From Lotus japonicus (taxonomy: Eukaryota; Streptophyta; Magnoliopsida; Fabales; Fabaceae): a DNA stretch of 64,000 bases. Below the pieces are notes generated by a model. The model saw nothing but the letters and a program-made list of their open reading frames with translations, searched no databases and was not told the DNA's origin. The position numbers were made by a program, and so were the translations under genes. This document shows, one piece after another, positions 1 to 11,943 of the stretch (positions are counted from its first letter, which is position 1; every line of letters starts with the position of its first letter). The DNA is taken from contig NC_080043.1 of assembly GCF_012489685.1 (NCBI RefSeq), forward strand, positions 39,323,127 to 39,387,126, in the 5' to 3' direction.

Positions 1-2780
1 CCATCGAAAACCAGTCCGCCATCGACATCTGGCAGCATGCCGACCGCCCAAACACAAACATGAAACCAAAGCCAAGGCGCTAGGGTCAACTCACGGAAAT
101 AAGTAATTATACACTCAACATGTGATTGGGGTATAGATATATATGTTGATATATATATATAAATAATCCTAGAATGTTATTGGCTCTAACAATGCTTCAA
201 TAATTCAAACAGCATACAATTCCAGTCAGAGTGAATGTATGCGTGAAATGCAATTCAATATGATCCGGATAGTTGTTTGGGATGGGCACCACGAGACCGC
301 ACGACACAGGCCTAGTGTCGCTAACTCTGCTCGGATGTCGCTTACAAACCCATGCATACTCGGATCAGCCCCAACCATCAATGGTCGTGCCACTCTGCCC
401 GCTATGCTGAAGATACACCCAGGTGTTCTTCGATGAAGGCAATTCCCCAACCTTCGTGAAGCATTCCCGTTCTTCACCGAGGCCCAATCTTTAAATTGTA
501 CAAACCCCGAATGATGCATGATGCAATATGATTAGCCAAACATCGAATCGTCCTCCCAGCGCAAGTGTTTAGCTCAAAACCCAGTTTCAAAACCCAAGAG
601 TTAAGTGTCGGTCAATACAACACAACTCCAACAACAAGAGTACTAAAGTACTCGGTGACTTTCACTCATCACCGTGGCTCACCCCCGTGATGTCCACCAA
701 TTCTCCAAAACCCACGACAAAGTCGACTTTTCCCCGTCTTTCACAATCATTTTCCCATTGAGATTCCCTATGGTTTATTCGTTAATGAAAACGTTTCGAA
801 TCGAATTAATCAAGTTATGAGTTTATTTCTCGAAGTCTAAGTTTCCTAAAGTCTCTAGTTTTCAAAATTCTATTTTCTTTCTAAGTTTTCCAAAAACCCA
901 CCAAAAGAAATTCCCGGGGAAAGTCTAAGTATACAAACGAATGGCTAAGTCTCAAACCCCCTGTTTGGACTTGCCTAGGGTTGTTTCTCCAACCCGAAAT
1001 ATCAAAGGTAACCAGTTCAATGATTCCCCACTCCGAAGTCGCGTCAAAACGCACAATTCAGTAACATCTCAATATCATAAGTTATGGAAAACATCATAAC
1101 ATTAATTCATCATCATAATCAATATCAAAGTAAAGCATAAGTCGAATTCATCGACGCCTATCATGCAGTCTTAGCTATTAGGTAAGTTGCCCTAACCTCG
1201 AGTTGCTCCAGCCTCGTGGTCTAGGTTTTCTTCACACAATTGCTCTGAGAAACCCAAAGTTCCTTCAACTAAACCTCGGAGAAAACAAAGCAGAAATCCA
1301 AACAAAATCGATTAGCTCGATCACAATACAACTAGTTAACGATAGACAAAGCATCAAAGCTTCAGAATACAACAATCGAGTACGAAAGGACAACTTTTCG
1401 AAAACGAAAAACTCCCCCCCCCCACACAAACATGCTCTCGGCCACAAGAGGAAAAAGGCTCCGGCTCTTTTTCTTCGATCTAATTTAATTACAAGGTAGT
1501 TTTAGGGTAAAACTAGGGTAAAGAAATTGTCAGAAAAATTTTCGGACGATCGGATCGAATTACGGCTAGTTAGGGGCATTTTGGTCCAAAATAAAAGCTC
1601 AAAACTCAAAGTTAAAACTTCGGAAAACAAATTTGATAGCGATGTTCCTAATGACATTTGTAGCAACTAATCCTAAAGGCACTAAGTCGGATTGCGACTT
1701 TTCGACAATAAAGTTTCGATATGTGCACAAAAAGGGTTTTGAATCAGTTTTTCAGATCCTTGACAACTCGATCAAAATCGGCGAACAACGGCGAGTGTTC
1801 TAGGTTCTTGGGCTAGTACAGAAGATATCCCAAGCGAAAAATCAAGAAAAACGGATAGTTTTACGAAAAGCTCGAAACTTTGAGCATAGAAAGAGATATA
1901 GAAACGCAGTAGAAACAATGATCAGAGGTAAGAATCAAGCTAGTTACCTCGATACCTTGAAGTAGGGACAAACAGCTCGAAGATCGGTCGAGTTTCGGCG
2001 AAAATCTCCTTCCTCCTTTCTTTCCTCAAACCCGCGGCTTCAATGGGAAGTTATGGGAGATATTTTGAATTTTTTTACTATTTATAGGAAGGTGAAATTG
2101 CGGGGAAATGAAAATTTCGCGATTCCGATTTTTGCAGCAAGTCCATCGGTGAATTCTAAGAGAGATTCTGGCGACAGAATTCCAGAACTCAAAATAAATC
2201 TCTAGAATTAGGGAAAAACGATCTCTAAAACCCCAAAACCGGTGTAAGTTAATCTGTGCCGAAAAACTACTTTTTGCTGTGAAGGTCGGACGACAAAACT
2301 TCGTTCTGAAGAAAGATTGGAAACATCGAAACAAATCTGGCAAAACGCGGATAGAAACTTCGTTAAAAGCTCCGAATAGAAAAAGTCTTCATTCAGTGAT
2401 TGAATTTAGGGTTTTAAAGCAAAGAAATTAGCGTCGTCGGACTTCCGAGAAGTGAATACTATCGTGCGTACAGTCCAGGGTTCCGAAATGAAACACTGGT
2501 CGAAGGAAAAATAAAGAGAACTTCTTATTTTCTCAAGGATTTGAAATCTCACTTAAACGTTGCTTTACGAGCGAAATTAGCCTATTCCGGACACTCTCGC
2601 CATAAGGCAGGTGTGTAGACGACTCGTACTAACTCCTAGAACAACTATGAAACATTCCTCAAGCAATTCCTGAACTTTCATCTTCATTAATCTTTCTCAA
2701 ACGGCGAACTCCTGTCACGCTTACACTGATTCTACGCGTGAGTCGGAAAAGTAACTAGTTCAGTAAATCCAGGTCTTACA
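1..2780 (-). repeat. 3' LTR of the chromovirus, truncated by window start
   Basis: It matches 12588-15395 almost base for base, apart from a shorter TA run (about 149-162 against 12734-12776) and roughly 30 scattered differences. It ends in CTTACA at 2780, followed by the polypurine tract. The window starts inside the LTR-encoded reading frame described at 11944-12660, so that frame cannot be judged in this copy. It also holds the TATA-like CTATTTATAG at 2078-2087. Small open frames here (for example 226-519 on the minus strand) recur in the other LTR only because the LTRs are duplicates. Confidence 0.92.
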
Positions 2781-2796
2781 ATACTCCCCTCCAAAA
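2781..2796 (-). other. Polypurine tract of the chromovirus
   Basis: On the minus strand the bases before the 3' LTR read TTTTTGGAGGGGAGTAT. This is a purine-rich plus-strand priming site directly next to the TGTAAG start of the LTR, which fixes the LTR border at 2780. Confidence 0.8.
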
Positions 2797-2817
2797 AGAA
2801 AGTTTCGTCCTCGAAAC

Positions 2818-4125
2818 TCAGAGTTCTGCGAAAAGTCCGGGATACTGTTCCTTGATCTTGTCTTCTAATTCCCATGTAGCGTCTCCCGTATCGTTGTTCC
2901 ATATCACTTTCACTAATGCAATCTGCTTCCCTCTCAGCTGTTTCACTCTTCTATCCCCAATACGAATCGGTGGTGCCGCAAAAGTCAAATCATCCTTCAG
3001 TTCAACGTTGTCTGGCTCAATTACATGTGTCGGGTCTGGAATGTACTTCCTCAACTGTGACACGTGTAAAACATCATGAATGTTGGAAAGAAACGGTGGT
3101 AGCGCAATCTGATACGCAACTGGTCCAACACGTCGAGTGATTTGGTAAGGTCCAATAAACTTGGGCGTGAGCTTCCTTGACTTAATAGCCCGCCCAACTC
3201 CCGTAGTCTGAGTTACTCGTAGAAACACATGATCGCCCTCTTCAAACTCTAGGGTTCTGCGTCGCTGATCAGCATAACTCTTCTGTCTGCTCTGTGAAGC
3301 TCTCATCTTTTCTCTGATTTCCTTAACCTTCTCAGTCGTCTGTTGCAGAAGTTCTGGCCCAATCAACAAACTCACCCCATCTTGATACCAACACAACGGT
3401 GTCCTACACTTTCGACCATACAAAGCTTCATACGGTGCCATCCCAATGCTCGCATGAAAACTATTGTTGTATGTAAATTCGATCAATGGCAGAAGATCAT
3501 CCCAGCTTCCTCTGTTGTCTAAGACACAAGCACGCAGTAGATCCTCTAACGACTGAATAGTTCTCTCTGTTTGCCCATCAGTTTGTGGATGATACGCCGA
3601 ACTCAATCTTAGCTTGGTTCCTAACGCATCATGAAGAGCTCCCCAAAAGTGCGAAGTAAACTTTGGATCCCGATCAGATACAATACTCGTCGGAACTCCG
3701 TGTAGTCGCACAATCTCAGACACATAAATCTCAGCCAACTTTTCCACGTTGTAGGTAGTTCTCACTGGTAGAAAATGCGCTGACTTGGTTAAACAATCCA
3801 CAATTACCCAAATTGAATCGTGTCTCTTCTGTGTTCTTGGCAAAGCTACCACAAAATCCATGGATATGCTATCCCATTTCCATTCTGGCACGTCTAAACT
3901 CTGTAACATACCAGCAGGTCTCTGATGCTCTACCTTAGCCTTCTGACAAGTCAAACATGCAGCTACATACTCGGCCACTTGTTTCTTCATTCCCGGCCAC
4001 CAAAAATTCAGTTTCAAGTCTTGATACATCTTTGTCATTCCAGGATGAATGCTTCATTTGCTCTTGTGTCCTTCATCCATGATTAGCCTTCTCAATTCTG
4101 GGTTGTTGGGTACACAAATTCTGGG
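2818..4125 (-). pseudogene. Integrase with chromodomain (chromovirus pol, 3' part)
   Basis: The main open stretch (4038 down to 2818, 406 residues) has the CLTCQKAK half of the HHCC zinc finger, the catalytic core with [15 protein letters not shown] and the [11 protein letters not shown] segment bearing the acidic triad, the GPY/F-like KFIGPYQI module, and a C-terminal chromodomain (VKVIWNN...ATWELE...YPGLF). Chromodomains are thought to guide integration to marked chromatin. Upstream, an in-frame TGA at 4054-4056 interrupts the sequence before SIHPG, and the frame is broken again near 4110-4125. The core residues are intact, but the polyprotein cannot be made in one piece. Confidence 0.92.
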
Positions 4126-4928
4126 TTGTCAGTTCCTATCTTGAACTCCGGGTCTTTCCCTTGAATTACTAAGTTCATCTTCTCTAGCAGAAACGCATCT
4201 TGCAGTTGTTGCTCTCTAATCTCTTCCATCAGTCCACTGACAATTCTGATCATTCCGAACTTCAACATTCCCTCAGACGGTGTCACACCTAAACTCATAT
4301 CTCGAAATTGTTCCAGCAACTCCAGCTCTTTAACCATCATTGACGAGACATGCATCTTCCTACTCAAAGCATCAACAACTACATTTGCCTTCCCAGGGTG
4401 ATATTGCAGCGTAAACTCGTAGTCCTTGATAAACTCCATCCATCTTTGTTGCCTCATGTTCAGCTCCTTCTGATCGAACAAGTATTTAAGACTCTTGTGA
4501 TCGCTAAATATCGTGAAAGTACACCCATAGAGATAATGCCTCCAGATTTTAAGCGAAAACACAATGGCAGCTAACTCCAAATCGTGAGTCGGGTAGTTCT
4601 TCTCGTGATTCTTCAACTGTCTCGAAGCATAAGCCACCACTTTCCGATGTTGCATCAGTACACATCCCAAGCCTTGATGTGAAGCATCACAGTAGACCTC
4701 ATAAGGTTCCTCCGGTTGTGGCAAAATAAGCACAGTTGGCGTCGTCAAACGTTCCTTCAGTGTCTGAAAACTTGATTCACACGCCTCAGTCCATGCAAAA
4801 GGTTGATCCTTCCTCGTAAGTTGAGTCAAAGGTCCAACAATCTTGGCAAATCCCTCAATGAAGCGTCTATAATATCCAGCTAAACCCACAAAATTCTTAT
4901 TTCTGTCACTGTCTTCGGTTGTTCCCAA
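4092..4928 (-). pseudogene. RT connection and RNase H domain (chromovirus pol)
   Basis: The frame contains the RT thumb/connection motif [13 protein letters not shown] and an RNase H domain: [14 protein letters not shown] (first acidic residue), [22 protein letters not shown] (Glu) and [10 protein letters not shown] (Asp). It ends with the DALSRK segment typical of gypsy pol before the integrase zinc finger. It is joined to the RT through a one-base frame change near 4895-4905 and to the integrase through another near 4110-4125. RNase H removes the RNA strand during reverse transcription. The catalytic motifs look intact; only frame continuity is lost. Confidence 0.9.
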
Positions 4929-5871
4929 GCCAAAACAGTCTCTACTTTCGCTGGATCCACAGCTATGCCTTCCTTTGAGATAACATGGCCTAAGAAATTG
5001 ACTTCCTCCAGCCAGAATTCACACTTGGAAGGGTTCGCATACAACTTTTTCTCTCTCAACACTTGTAAAACTTGGCGCAAATGTTCTTCATGTTCCTTCG
5101 CGTCCTTCGAATATATCAGTATGTCATCAATAAACACCACCACAAACCGATCTAAGAATTCATGAAAGATGCGGTTCATGTAATCTATGAAAACAGCAGG
5201 TGCATTTGTCACTCCAAACGGCATCACTAGGTACTCGTAGTGTCCGTAGCGTGTTCTGAAAGCAGTCTTCGGTATATCCTCAGTCTTCACTCTGATCTGA
5301 TGATCCCTGACTTCAAGTCTATCTTGGAAAATACGGCCGCCCCTCGTAATTGATCCATCAAATCATCTATCCTCGGTAACGGGTATCTGTTCTTGATCGT
5401 CGCCTTGTTAAGTTGTCGATAATCCACACACAATCTCGACTTCCCGTCTTTCTTCTTGACTAAAAGCACTGGCGCTCCCCACGGTGAAACACTTGGTCGA
5501 ATAAATCCTTTTGCCGAAAGATCCTCCAACTGAGATTTCAACTCTACTAGCTCTGCAGGTGCCATACGGTAAGGTGCAATCGAAATCGGTCCGGTTCCGG
5601 GTACAATGTCGATCACAAACTCTACATCGCGTATTGGCGGTAGTCCAGGTACGTCTCCAGGAAAAACATTAGCAAAGTCTCGAACCACCGGAATGCCATG
5701 AACATCCGAATCCTTCCTTCCCTCCAGACTTAGTAATGAAAAGTACTTCTGAGTGCCCTCGCTCAACGATGCATTAATGTGGTTAGTAGAGAGATACTCG
5801 AAAAGATCCGAGTCTGGGAACACCACTTTCTTTCGACTACAGTTAAAAGACAATGGTACTGGGATAACCAA
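4880..5871 (-). pseudogene. Reverse transcriptase (chromovirus pol), two frames
   Basis: The first block (5871 down to 5287) gives the RT N-terminus: [40 protein letters not shown] and FSKIDLKSG. The second block (5290 down to 4880) continues in another frame with [17 protein letters not shown] and the catalytic [13 protein letters not shown]. The break falls in the conserved DLKSGYHQIR region near 5297, where one base is missing. The join to the upstream protease needs a second frame change near 5845-5871. All catalytic aspartates are present, so the domain looks recently active but is frame-broken. Confidence 0.92.
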
Positions 5872-6122
5872 TCCATCCCTAGGATTACATCTAGGTTTTT
5901 AAGGGGTAAACATACTAGATTGGCATGAAAAGTTCTATCTCTATATACTACTGAACAGTGCATGCATGCGGCATTAGCAATTAGGGTCCTAGCAGGTGTA
6001 GTTACCATAAGATCAAAACTCAAAGCAGTAATAGGCATATTCAGTCTTGATACGCAATCCTTAGAGACAAAAGAATGAGTTGCACCAGAATCAAAGAGTA
6101 CAGTTAGAAGATTACAGTCGAT
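5763..6122 (-). pseudogene. Aspartic protease (chromovirus pol)
   Basis: Immediately after the TAA that ends the gag frame, the same frame continues with NLLTVLFDSGATHSFVS, which holds the retropepsin DSG active-site triplet, and later with [11 protein letters not shown], the conserved flap-to-C-terminus segment of gypsy proteases. The protease would cut the Gag-Pol polyprotein. It is separated from gag by one stop codon (6123-6125) and from RT by a frame change near 5850. Confidence 0.85.
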
Positions 6123-6510
6123 TTAACATTCCCCTCTGATCAAGCCATCCACTCCTTCAGCCTCTTCACCATCCACTGTATAAACTCTTCCCCTCGCAGC
6201 TGGGCGCTTTCCACTGGCAGCATTCACAGACGGTTCCGCCTTTGGTGCCTTACTGTCCACAGCCAGATGCCCCGATCTATTGCAGTTGAAGCATCTTGGT
6301 GGCATTGTGCAACTGCTTGCATAGTGCCCGACCGCTCCACATCTGAAACAAGTCACATCACGGTTTGGGGTACGGTTTCTCGACCCTCCAGAAGTAGCAG
6401 CAGCAGCCATCGGCTTGTAAGATCCTGGGGTAAACCCTCTCCCCGCAGGACGTTGATACGACTTCTTCGTCTGAAATCTTCCCCTTCCTTGAAAATTCTG
6501 TGGTGTTGAC
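6123..6510 (-). pseudogene. Gag C-terminal part with zinc knuckles (chromovirus)
   Basis: This is a basic, Gly/Arg-rich nucleocapsid region with two CCHC-like knuckles. The first, CFRCGAVGHYASSC, fits CX2CX4HX4C. The second, CFNCNRSGHLAVDS, has Ser in place of the final Cys, so one zinc ligand is lost. The frame ends at TAA 6123-6125, where related elements read straight into protease. On its 5' side it is interrupted by the solo LTR that starts at 6511; gag resumes at 10564. The nucleocapsid binds and packages genomic RNA in the cytoplasmic particle. Confidence 0.88.
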
Positions 6511-6994
6511 TGTAACACCCCGATTTCGGTGGCGTCACTTTAGTAACCAAAAATAAACTTAATGCGGAAAAACGTGAATATTTTTTTTTTCGATAAATAT
6601 AGACAAGACTGAAATAAATAAAACGCAACTGCGAAAGATAACAGAACTAATATACAATATATATTACAGCCCCCGCTGTAAGTAGCAACCTCGTCACGAG
6701 TAACCTCCAGTGACGGTAAGTAGAAAGTGTAACGCTCGTAGGCAATATATACAAACCAAATGAAAAGGTTGAGTGTCCGCAACACAAACCTTCAAAAACG
6801 AGGATAAGTCAGCCCAATCGGCCTAAAAGAAGACCTCCTAAGTCCAACCAACTCTCTGTGATTCCCGTAAGGAAACCACACAAAAAGCTATAGGTGGGAA
6901 ACTACCCTGTCCCCAAAGAAACAAATGACAGTCAGAGCTAAGACTCTACTCCTACACTAATCCTATCTCGAGGAGCTCACACTAACACTCAATC

Positions 6995-7504
6995 CTACAT
7001 GTTAGCATGATCGTCGTCTGAATCCGAATCCAGAACGACCAAGTCTATGTACACTACCCGTCCTCCTCTCGCAACCGCGATGCGCTCCGGTGCTGGCCTC
7101 TCGGGCTTAGGGCCCGAACCATGATCATCAATGATAGCAACGGTGGGTGCGCTGGACTCTGAAGAATGCACTCGCACAGGCTCCTCCTCTGAAGGGTCCT
7201 CATCATCAGAAGATGACGGTGGTGGTGGTGGTCCTCCTGCTCCTGGTCCGCAATGCACACCGGGCGGCAAGTTGAAACAGACAGTGCATCTCCGCAGCAC
7301 TCCTGACGTCAAGTGTCCTACCCTATCTACATGGTCCTCCATGATCCGCCCCGAGTACGTCGCTCGATGGCTAGCGGGGTCAACCACCCACGAACCGGGG
7401 TCATCCTGGTCTATCATCTCGTATCTAATCCCCCCCGAAGGGTGGACCATTGTGAACCAGTCCGCTATGGACATCTGACAAAGGCGTTGTCCGCCAAAAC
7501 ACAC
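6995..7504 (-). CDS. LTR-resident ORF, conserved N-domain plus acidic tail, function unknown
   Basis: This 169-residue frame starts at ATG (MCFGGQRL...) inside the solo LTR, about 0.5-1.0 kb from the LTR's 3' end in sense orientation. I recognise no known domain. Residues about 1-75 form a compact region (QMSIADWFTMVHPSGG, HRATYSGRIMED, GVLRR, LPPGVHCGPG), followed by Pro-rich and Ser/Asp/Glu-rich stretches (SSSDDEDPSEEE) and a tail ending LDSDSDDDHANM. The homologous stretch in the LTR at 11479-15395 has the same motifs in the same order; about 58% of 66 compared residues are identical by eye. Protein-level conservation between diverged LTRs suggests real coding history. Expression, splicing and function are unknown. 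Confidence 0.6.
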   Translation of the reverse strand: MCFGGQRLCQMSIADWFTMVHPSGGIRYEMIDQDDPGSWVVDPASHRATYSGRIMEDHVDRVGHLTSGVLRRCTVCFNLPPGVHCGPGAGGPPPPPSSSDDEDPSEEEPVRVHSSESSAPTVAIIDDHGSGPKPERPAPERIAVARGGRVVYIDLVVLDSDSDDDHANM

Positions 7505-9841
7505 ACAGAAGACGCGAGGGTCAACTCCAAAGAATTATGTAAATATTAAACCCAATAGGAACAAATAAGAGAATAGCCACTTAGGCTTATAACTAAAGAT
7601 AGCATCCTAGGGTTGCATATTCCATAACGAACATAAATGACAATAATAACAATTAACATGTTCCAAATAGGATTAACAAATAACAATCACACTCAGCAAC
7701 TAAGTTAGTATGCATGTTGCATGATATGCAATGCAGGTTAACCCAGTCAACCAATATGCATTCCGGAAAGGATGGACATCAACGGATCAGCCCTAGCACC
7801 AGCCACGGTGGGACCATTTCGGCCCGCGTGCCTCTTATACCAACAACAACGGTAGGCAGATCAGCATAAAACCCGAAGGCCTGCCATTTCGGTCTGCTAC
7901 TAAGAGTCACCTAGCAGCGCTCTTACGCGGAAATCCCGGTCTTATAACCATTTTGGAATCCGCCGTGGTCCGGCATCTCACCGTGTTTAAACCACTTAAT
8001 GAGTGCATGCAATGCAGTGATTAGCCAAACAACGTCTCCGACCTCACTCGACACGTCGCCACGTGTTCTAGCTAAATTAATGTCTCTAAAAGCTTACCCT
8101 AAGGTAAAGTCGATTCTGCGACAAAAGACACTTCTTTACAACAACATAGTAACTCATGATGATCTCCAAATCATCCGACTCATCTCAATCCGATGGTCAA
8201 AATTGCTCAACGAGCAAAGAGTATCAACATACTCGGAAACTATCTGTTTCCCGGCTTATCTCTCAGATAGCCCAACAACACAACTGCTCCCAGAGCACAA
8301 GAGTATCAACATACTCAAAACTTCTTAACATCCTCAACACTTGGATCCGACGACACTTCTCGCTTTCCAAAACTAAGATTTGCATCCTAAGCTTCCTTTC
8401 GAGTTTATTATCATTAGTTGAAGATTTAGAGGTTGTTTAATGTCTTATGAGTTTTCTTTACAAAATAATATCCTTTTAGTCTTATCGCAAATCTTATGAG
8501 TTTTCAACATCCCATAATCCCAATTAACTCCCCGAGAATGTCTCGATCCATTATAACCATAACAAGGCCCGAATCTCATTCGTCCTATCAAACTTTCCCC
8601 AAAATCTCAAAATAAAATCGGCATGACCTGCCCGCTATTCTCACTACTCAGAATCACAGATATCAGTGAAAAGACATAATTAAATCAGCACAGTCAACAA
8701 CCATGTCATATATCAACACATCCTAGAATAATCACGTAGCACTTAGCATATAAAGCATGCATCACACATCCTAGATTACGCACTTAGCACGTACCATGTA
8801 ATTCAATCTCAAAAGCATTTAGTAGATGAATCATCTACATTGTCAGCCGAAGCCTCAGAAAACATTTTTCCAATCAAACACAAACAAGTGCATAAACAGT
8901 AAATCAATGTCGAAAGCATCGACCCTAAGCATTAACTAAGGATTCAGTGAGTAGCCCTCACCTGTAGATTCTCCAGGGTTCCCGTCTAGCGTTCCTTCAC
9001 AATCAATGCCTTGCTCTTCAGGAAAATCCTCAAAAGCACCTTTAGAGTAAAACCACAGAATTCCATAAAAAACTATCAGAAACTCAGTAATCAATACCCA
9101 CTAAGGTTACACGAAGTAGTATATACTCCGAGGTACGATAATCTAGCGCGAAAGGACAAGTTTTTGAAAAAGAAATTTTCCTCCTCCTCCTCTATAGCTC
9201 TCGGCCACTATTGGTAATTGGGTGGGTCGATTTTTCTTCGATCAAACTTGGTTCCTAGGTTATTATTAGTCGTAGCTAAGGGTATTCTAAACTCGGAAAA
9301 ATTATCGGATCAAAAACTGTCGCAGGGGTATTTTGGTCATTATTTTTAGCTCAGAATTTCAAAACTGAAATTTCAAAAAGCAAATTGGATGGGGACGTCA
9401 CCAACGACGTTTATGACAACTAATCCTACTAGCACTAAGCTAAGGCGATAGTTTTCAGTCCAAAGGACGAAGCTTTGCCCCAAAATGGGTATTTTAAGCA
9501 GAATTGAAACTCGACGGTAGTTTTTCGAGAATCGGCGCAGTATTATTAGCTAAACATACTCAGGAGAACGTAGGGAAGATGTTTAGAATCAAAAATGGAA
9601 TTATCAGGATAGTTTTGCAAAAACCTCAAAACTATGAGCACAGAAAGACATAGAGAAAAGCTATGGAAAAGACGATCAGAGGTAAGGATTAGCGACTATA
9701 CCTCAATACCTTTAAGCAGCAACTGTCGAATCAACAATCAAGCAAGAAATGAACAAAATCTCTTCTCCTCCTCCTCTTGTGAAACTCGCGGCCCTTGGAG
9801 AGAAAATTGTGAAGTTTTTGCCATTTTTTCTCCTTTTCTTG

Positions 9842-9851
9842 CTATATATAG
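9842..9851 (-). promoter_or_regulatory. TATA box of the solo LTR
   Basis: CTATATATAG lies about 0.7 kb from the U3 end of the LTR (10558). The corresponding CTATTTATAG in the other family sits at nearly the same distance (14693-14702, about 0.7 kb from 15395). A transcript from here would run through a leader of roughly 3.3 kb before leaving the LTR. Confidence 0.6.
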
Positions 9852-10563
9852 AGGTTGGAAAAACGCGGTAAAATGAAAGTTTCGCGATTCCGATTTTTCC
9901 GGCTTCATTCTCCGTGAATTCTAAGATAGGTTTTGGCGACATAAATCCAAAACTCAAAAGAGGTTTCCTTGTATTTTAGGTAACTAATGCAAAGTCGGTG
10001 TAAAACTATTTTACCCGATAAGTTACTTTTTGCATCGAATGTCTGAATAGAAAACTTCCTTCTGAAGAAAGATTGAAATCATCAAGAGAAATGGGTGCAA
10101 GCGTGTAGAATCTTCATTTGAAGCTCTGAATAGAGAAAGTCTTCATCGTCGGTTGATTCTAGGGTTTCTGAACTATCAGGGTTTTAGTTTCGGCAAACTT
10201 CCGATGATTGGTATCGGACGTTCGTAGATCCTAGAGTTTCGCCTCGAAACGCTTGTTATATATGGAATAAGAGAAGTTCTAACATTTCTCTGAACATTTT
10301 TGGAATTAGTTCCCATCGTGCCTTTAAGAGAAAACTAGCTATTTACTAGGGTTTTTGCCCTAGGTTTAAGCGTAATTCGATCGTGCTATACCTTTTATCG
10401 ATTCTGATACAATCCTTAGACTTTTCCTGAACTTTCTCCTTCATAAACTTATTTCATTTAGTAAACTCTTGTTCAGGTTTCCTTTCACGATACATCAACC
10501 CTAATCGTGAATAAGAAGTTTATTCACTTAGCATAAGCTTAAAAACTTGGGTCTTACATTGAC

Positions 10564-11273
10564 CTCACTGGTCCTCCTACTCCAGCCCTGTTCAATCTCC
10601 TATTCTTCATCAACTCTACCTCTGTTGCTTTCTCAACTAATGCTTGAAACCTCACGATCCCTAACGGTCTCACTGGGTCCTCAATATCAGCTCTCAATCC
10701 CCTCACAAAGCGCCTGCACATATAGGGCCCATCAACCTGATCACGGAAAAATCGAAAGTATTTTGCCAAAGACTCCAACTTAGCAGCATACTCCGGAATG
10801 GTCATGCTCCCTTGTCGAAGAGTCAGAAACTGTGATTCACGCTCGTCACGAGCACTGTCAGGAAAATACTTCTCCAGAAAAGCAGTACGAAAAGAATTCC
10901 AGTTCACCTCAACATGATTTGCTTCCATTATCCCTCTGGCGCCTCTCCACCAGTACTCAGCATCACCCAACAGCAGAAAGGTGGCCATCCCCACCTTGGC
11001 TCCCTTAGCAGTCTGTAACACGCCAAAGATCTTCTCTATTTCCTCAATCTAGAGATCCGCTTTGTCCGGGTCAGTACCTCCCGAAAACTTAGGTGGATCC
11101 TGTCTCCTGAAGTCATTCAACCCCTTGTTCTGATCCAGAGTCACCTCCCTCTGACGCTGGTGTTGATCACGCGCTTCCTCCGCAGCACGCCTCTGAGCAT
11201 TGTCATTTGCTTGATTAGTCATCTCCTGGGCCATAGTGGCCATCATCTCCGCTTGTTGATTCGTGTTCACCAT
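10564..11273 (-). pseudogene. Gag N-terminal and capsid part (chromovirus)
   Basis: The ATG at 11273 opens a Gln/Ala-rich N-terminus leading to PPKFSGGTDPDKADL, then an in-frame TAG (11049-11051). The same frame continues with IEEIEKIFGVLQ and the retrotransposon capsid segment: GDAEYWWRGA, FLEKYFPDSARDERE, FLTLRQGSMTIPEYAAKLESL. Related elements have Trp at the stop position, so TGG to TAG is the likely change. The frame ends at the TTGAC duplication where the solo LTR inserted; the rest of gag is at 6123-6510. Gag would form the virus-like particle. Confidence 0.9.
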
Positions 11274-11462
11274 CGTCTGTTACCCCATGGAAACTGTTAG
11301 TCTTAATCGTATGATAGCACCAAAACTATTCCATATGATTAAGTAACAATGCAATCAATTAGAACGAAAATCGCTCTGCAGACAATCACTTTTCACTCTT
11401 TGCGAGTCACACAACCTAGCACAGAAGACCTATTCCCCAAATACTCCGAAAAGACTCAACCA

Positions 11463-11475
11463 GGCTCTGATACCA
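11463..11475 (-). other. Primer binding site of the chromovirus
   Basis: On the minus strand this reads TGGTATCAGAGCC, complementary to the 3' end of initiator tRNA-Met and common in plant LTR elements. It sits three bases inside the 5' LTR border (11479), which fixes both border and orientation. Confidence 0.9.
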
Positions 11476-11943
11476 CAATGTAACACCCCGATTTCCAGGT
11501 GTCACTTTAGTAACAAAAAATAAACTTTACGCGAAAATCGGTATATTTTTTTTTCGATTCCTTTTTAAGTTAAAGCGATAGAAAACAAAGACATAACCCA
11601 GCAACTAAACTAACTGATGTACAACACATATAAACAGGCACAGCCTCAGCTGCACGTCAACGTCACGCGCACTCGCAGTGACCTCAAAGTAGTGTGCCCG
11701 TTGGCAAATATGTACAGAACCAGTAATGTAAGTAAGAAAGTTTTAAGTACAGTCATCCAAGAGAAAGTCGGCTCCAAAATGGCCTAAACAAAAGACCCTT
11801 ATAGTCCGACAGACTCTCTACGATTCCTCATCAAGAGAACCACACAAAAGCCATGCATCGGGAACCTACCCTGTCCCAAAAGTAAGACGAATCAGAGCTC
11901 TACACAAAATATGACGCTGCCTAACCTACCCTCCCAGTACCGC

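Larger units (their letters stand above)
6511..10558 (-). mobile_element. Solo LTR of a related gypsy family, nested in gag
   Basis: This 4048-bp block starts TGTAACACCCCGATTT and ends GGTCTTACA, the same termini as the host element's LTRs. It is flanked by a perfect 5-bp target-site duplication TTGAC at 6506-6510 and 10559-10563. There is no internal region, primer site or polypurine tract, so it is a solo LTR, usually the result of LTR-LTR recombination. Its orientation (minus) matches its host. The sequence is clearly related to, but strongly diverged from, 11479-15395, so it is a different subfamily. Removing it and one TTGAC rejoins the gag frame. It holds an LTR-resident ORF (6995-7504) and a TATA box (9842-9851). 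Confidence 0.95.

Noticed and set aside
226..519. 97-residue minus-strand frame repeated at 12841-13134
   Set aside because: It recurs only because both copies are LTRs of one element; it has no motifs and no counterpart in the related solo LTR.
11463..11475. tRNA-like matches at TGGTATCAGAGC sites
   Set aside because: Each sits at an LTR border and is a primer binding site; no cloverleaf can be drawn around any of them.
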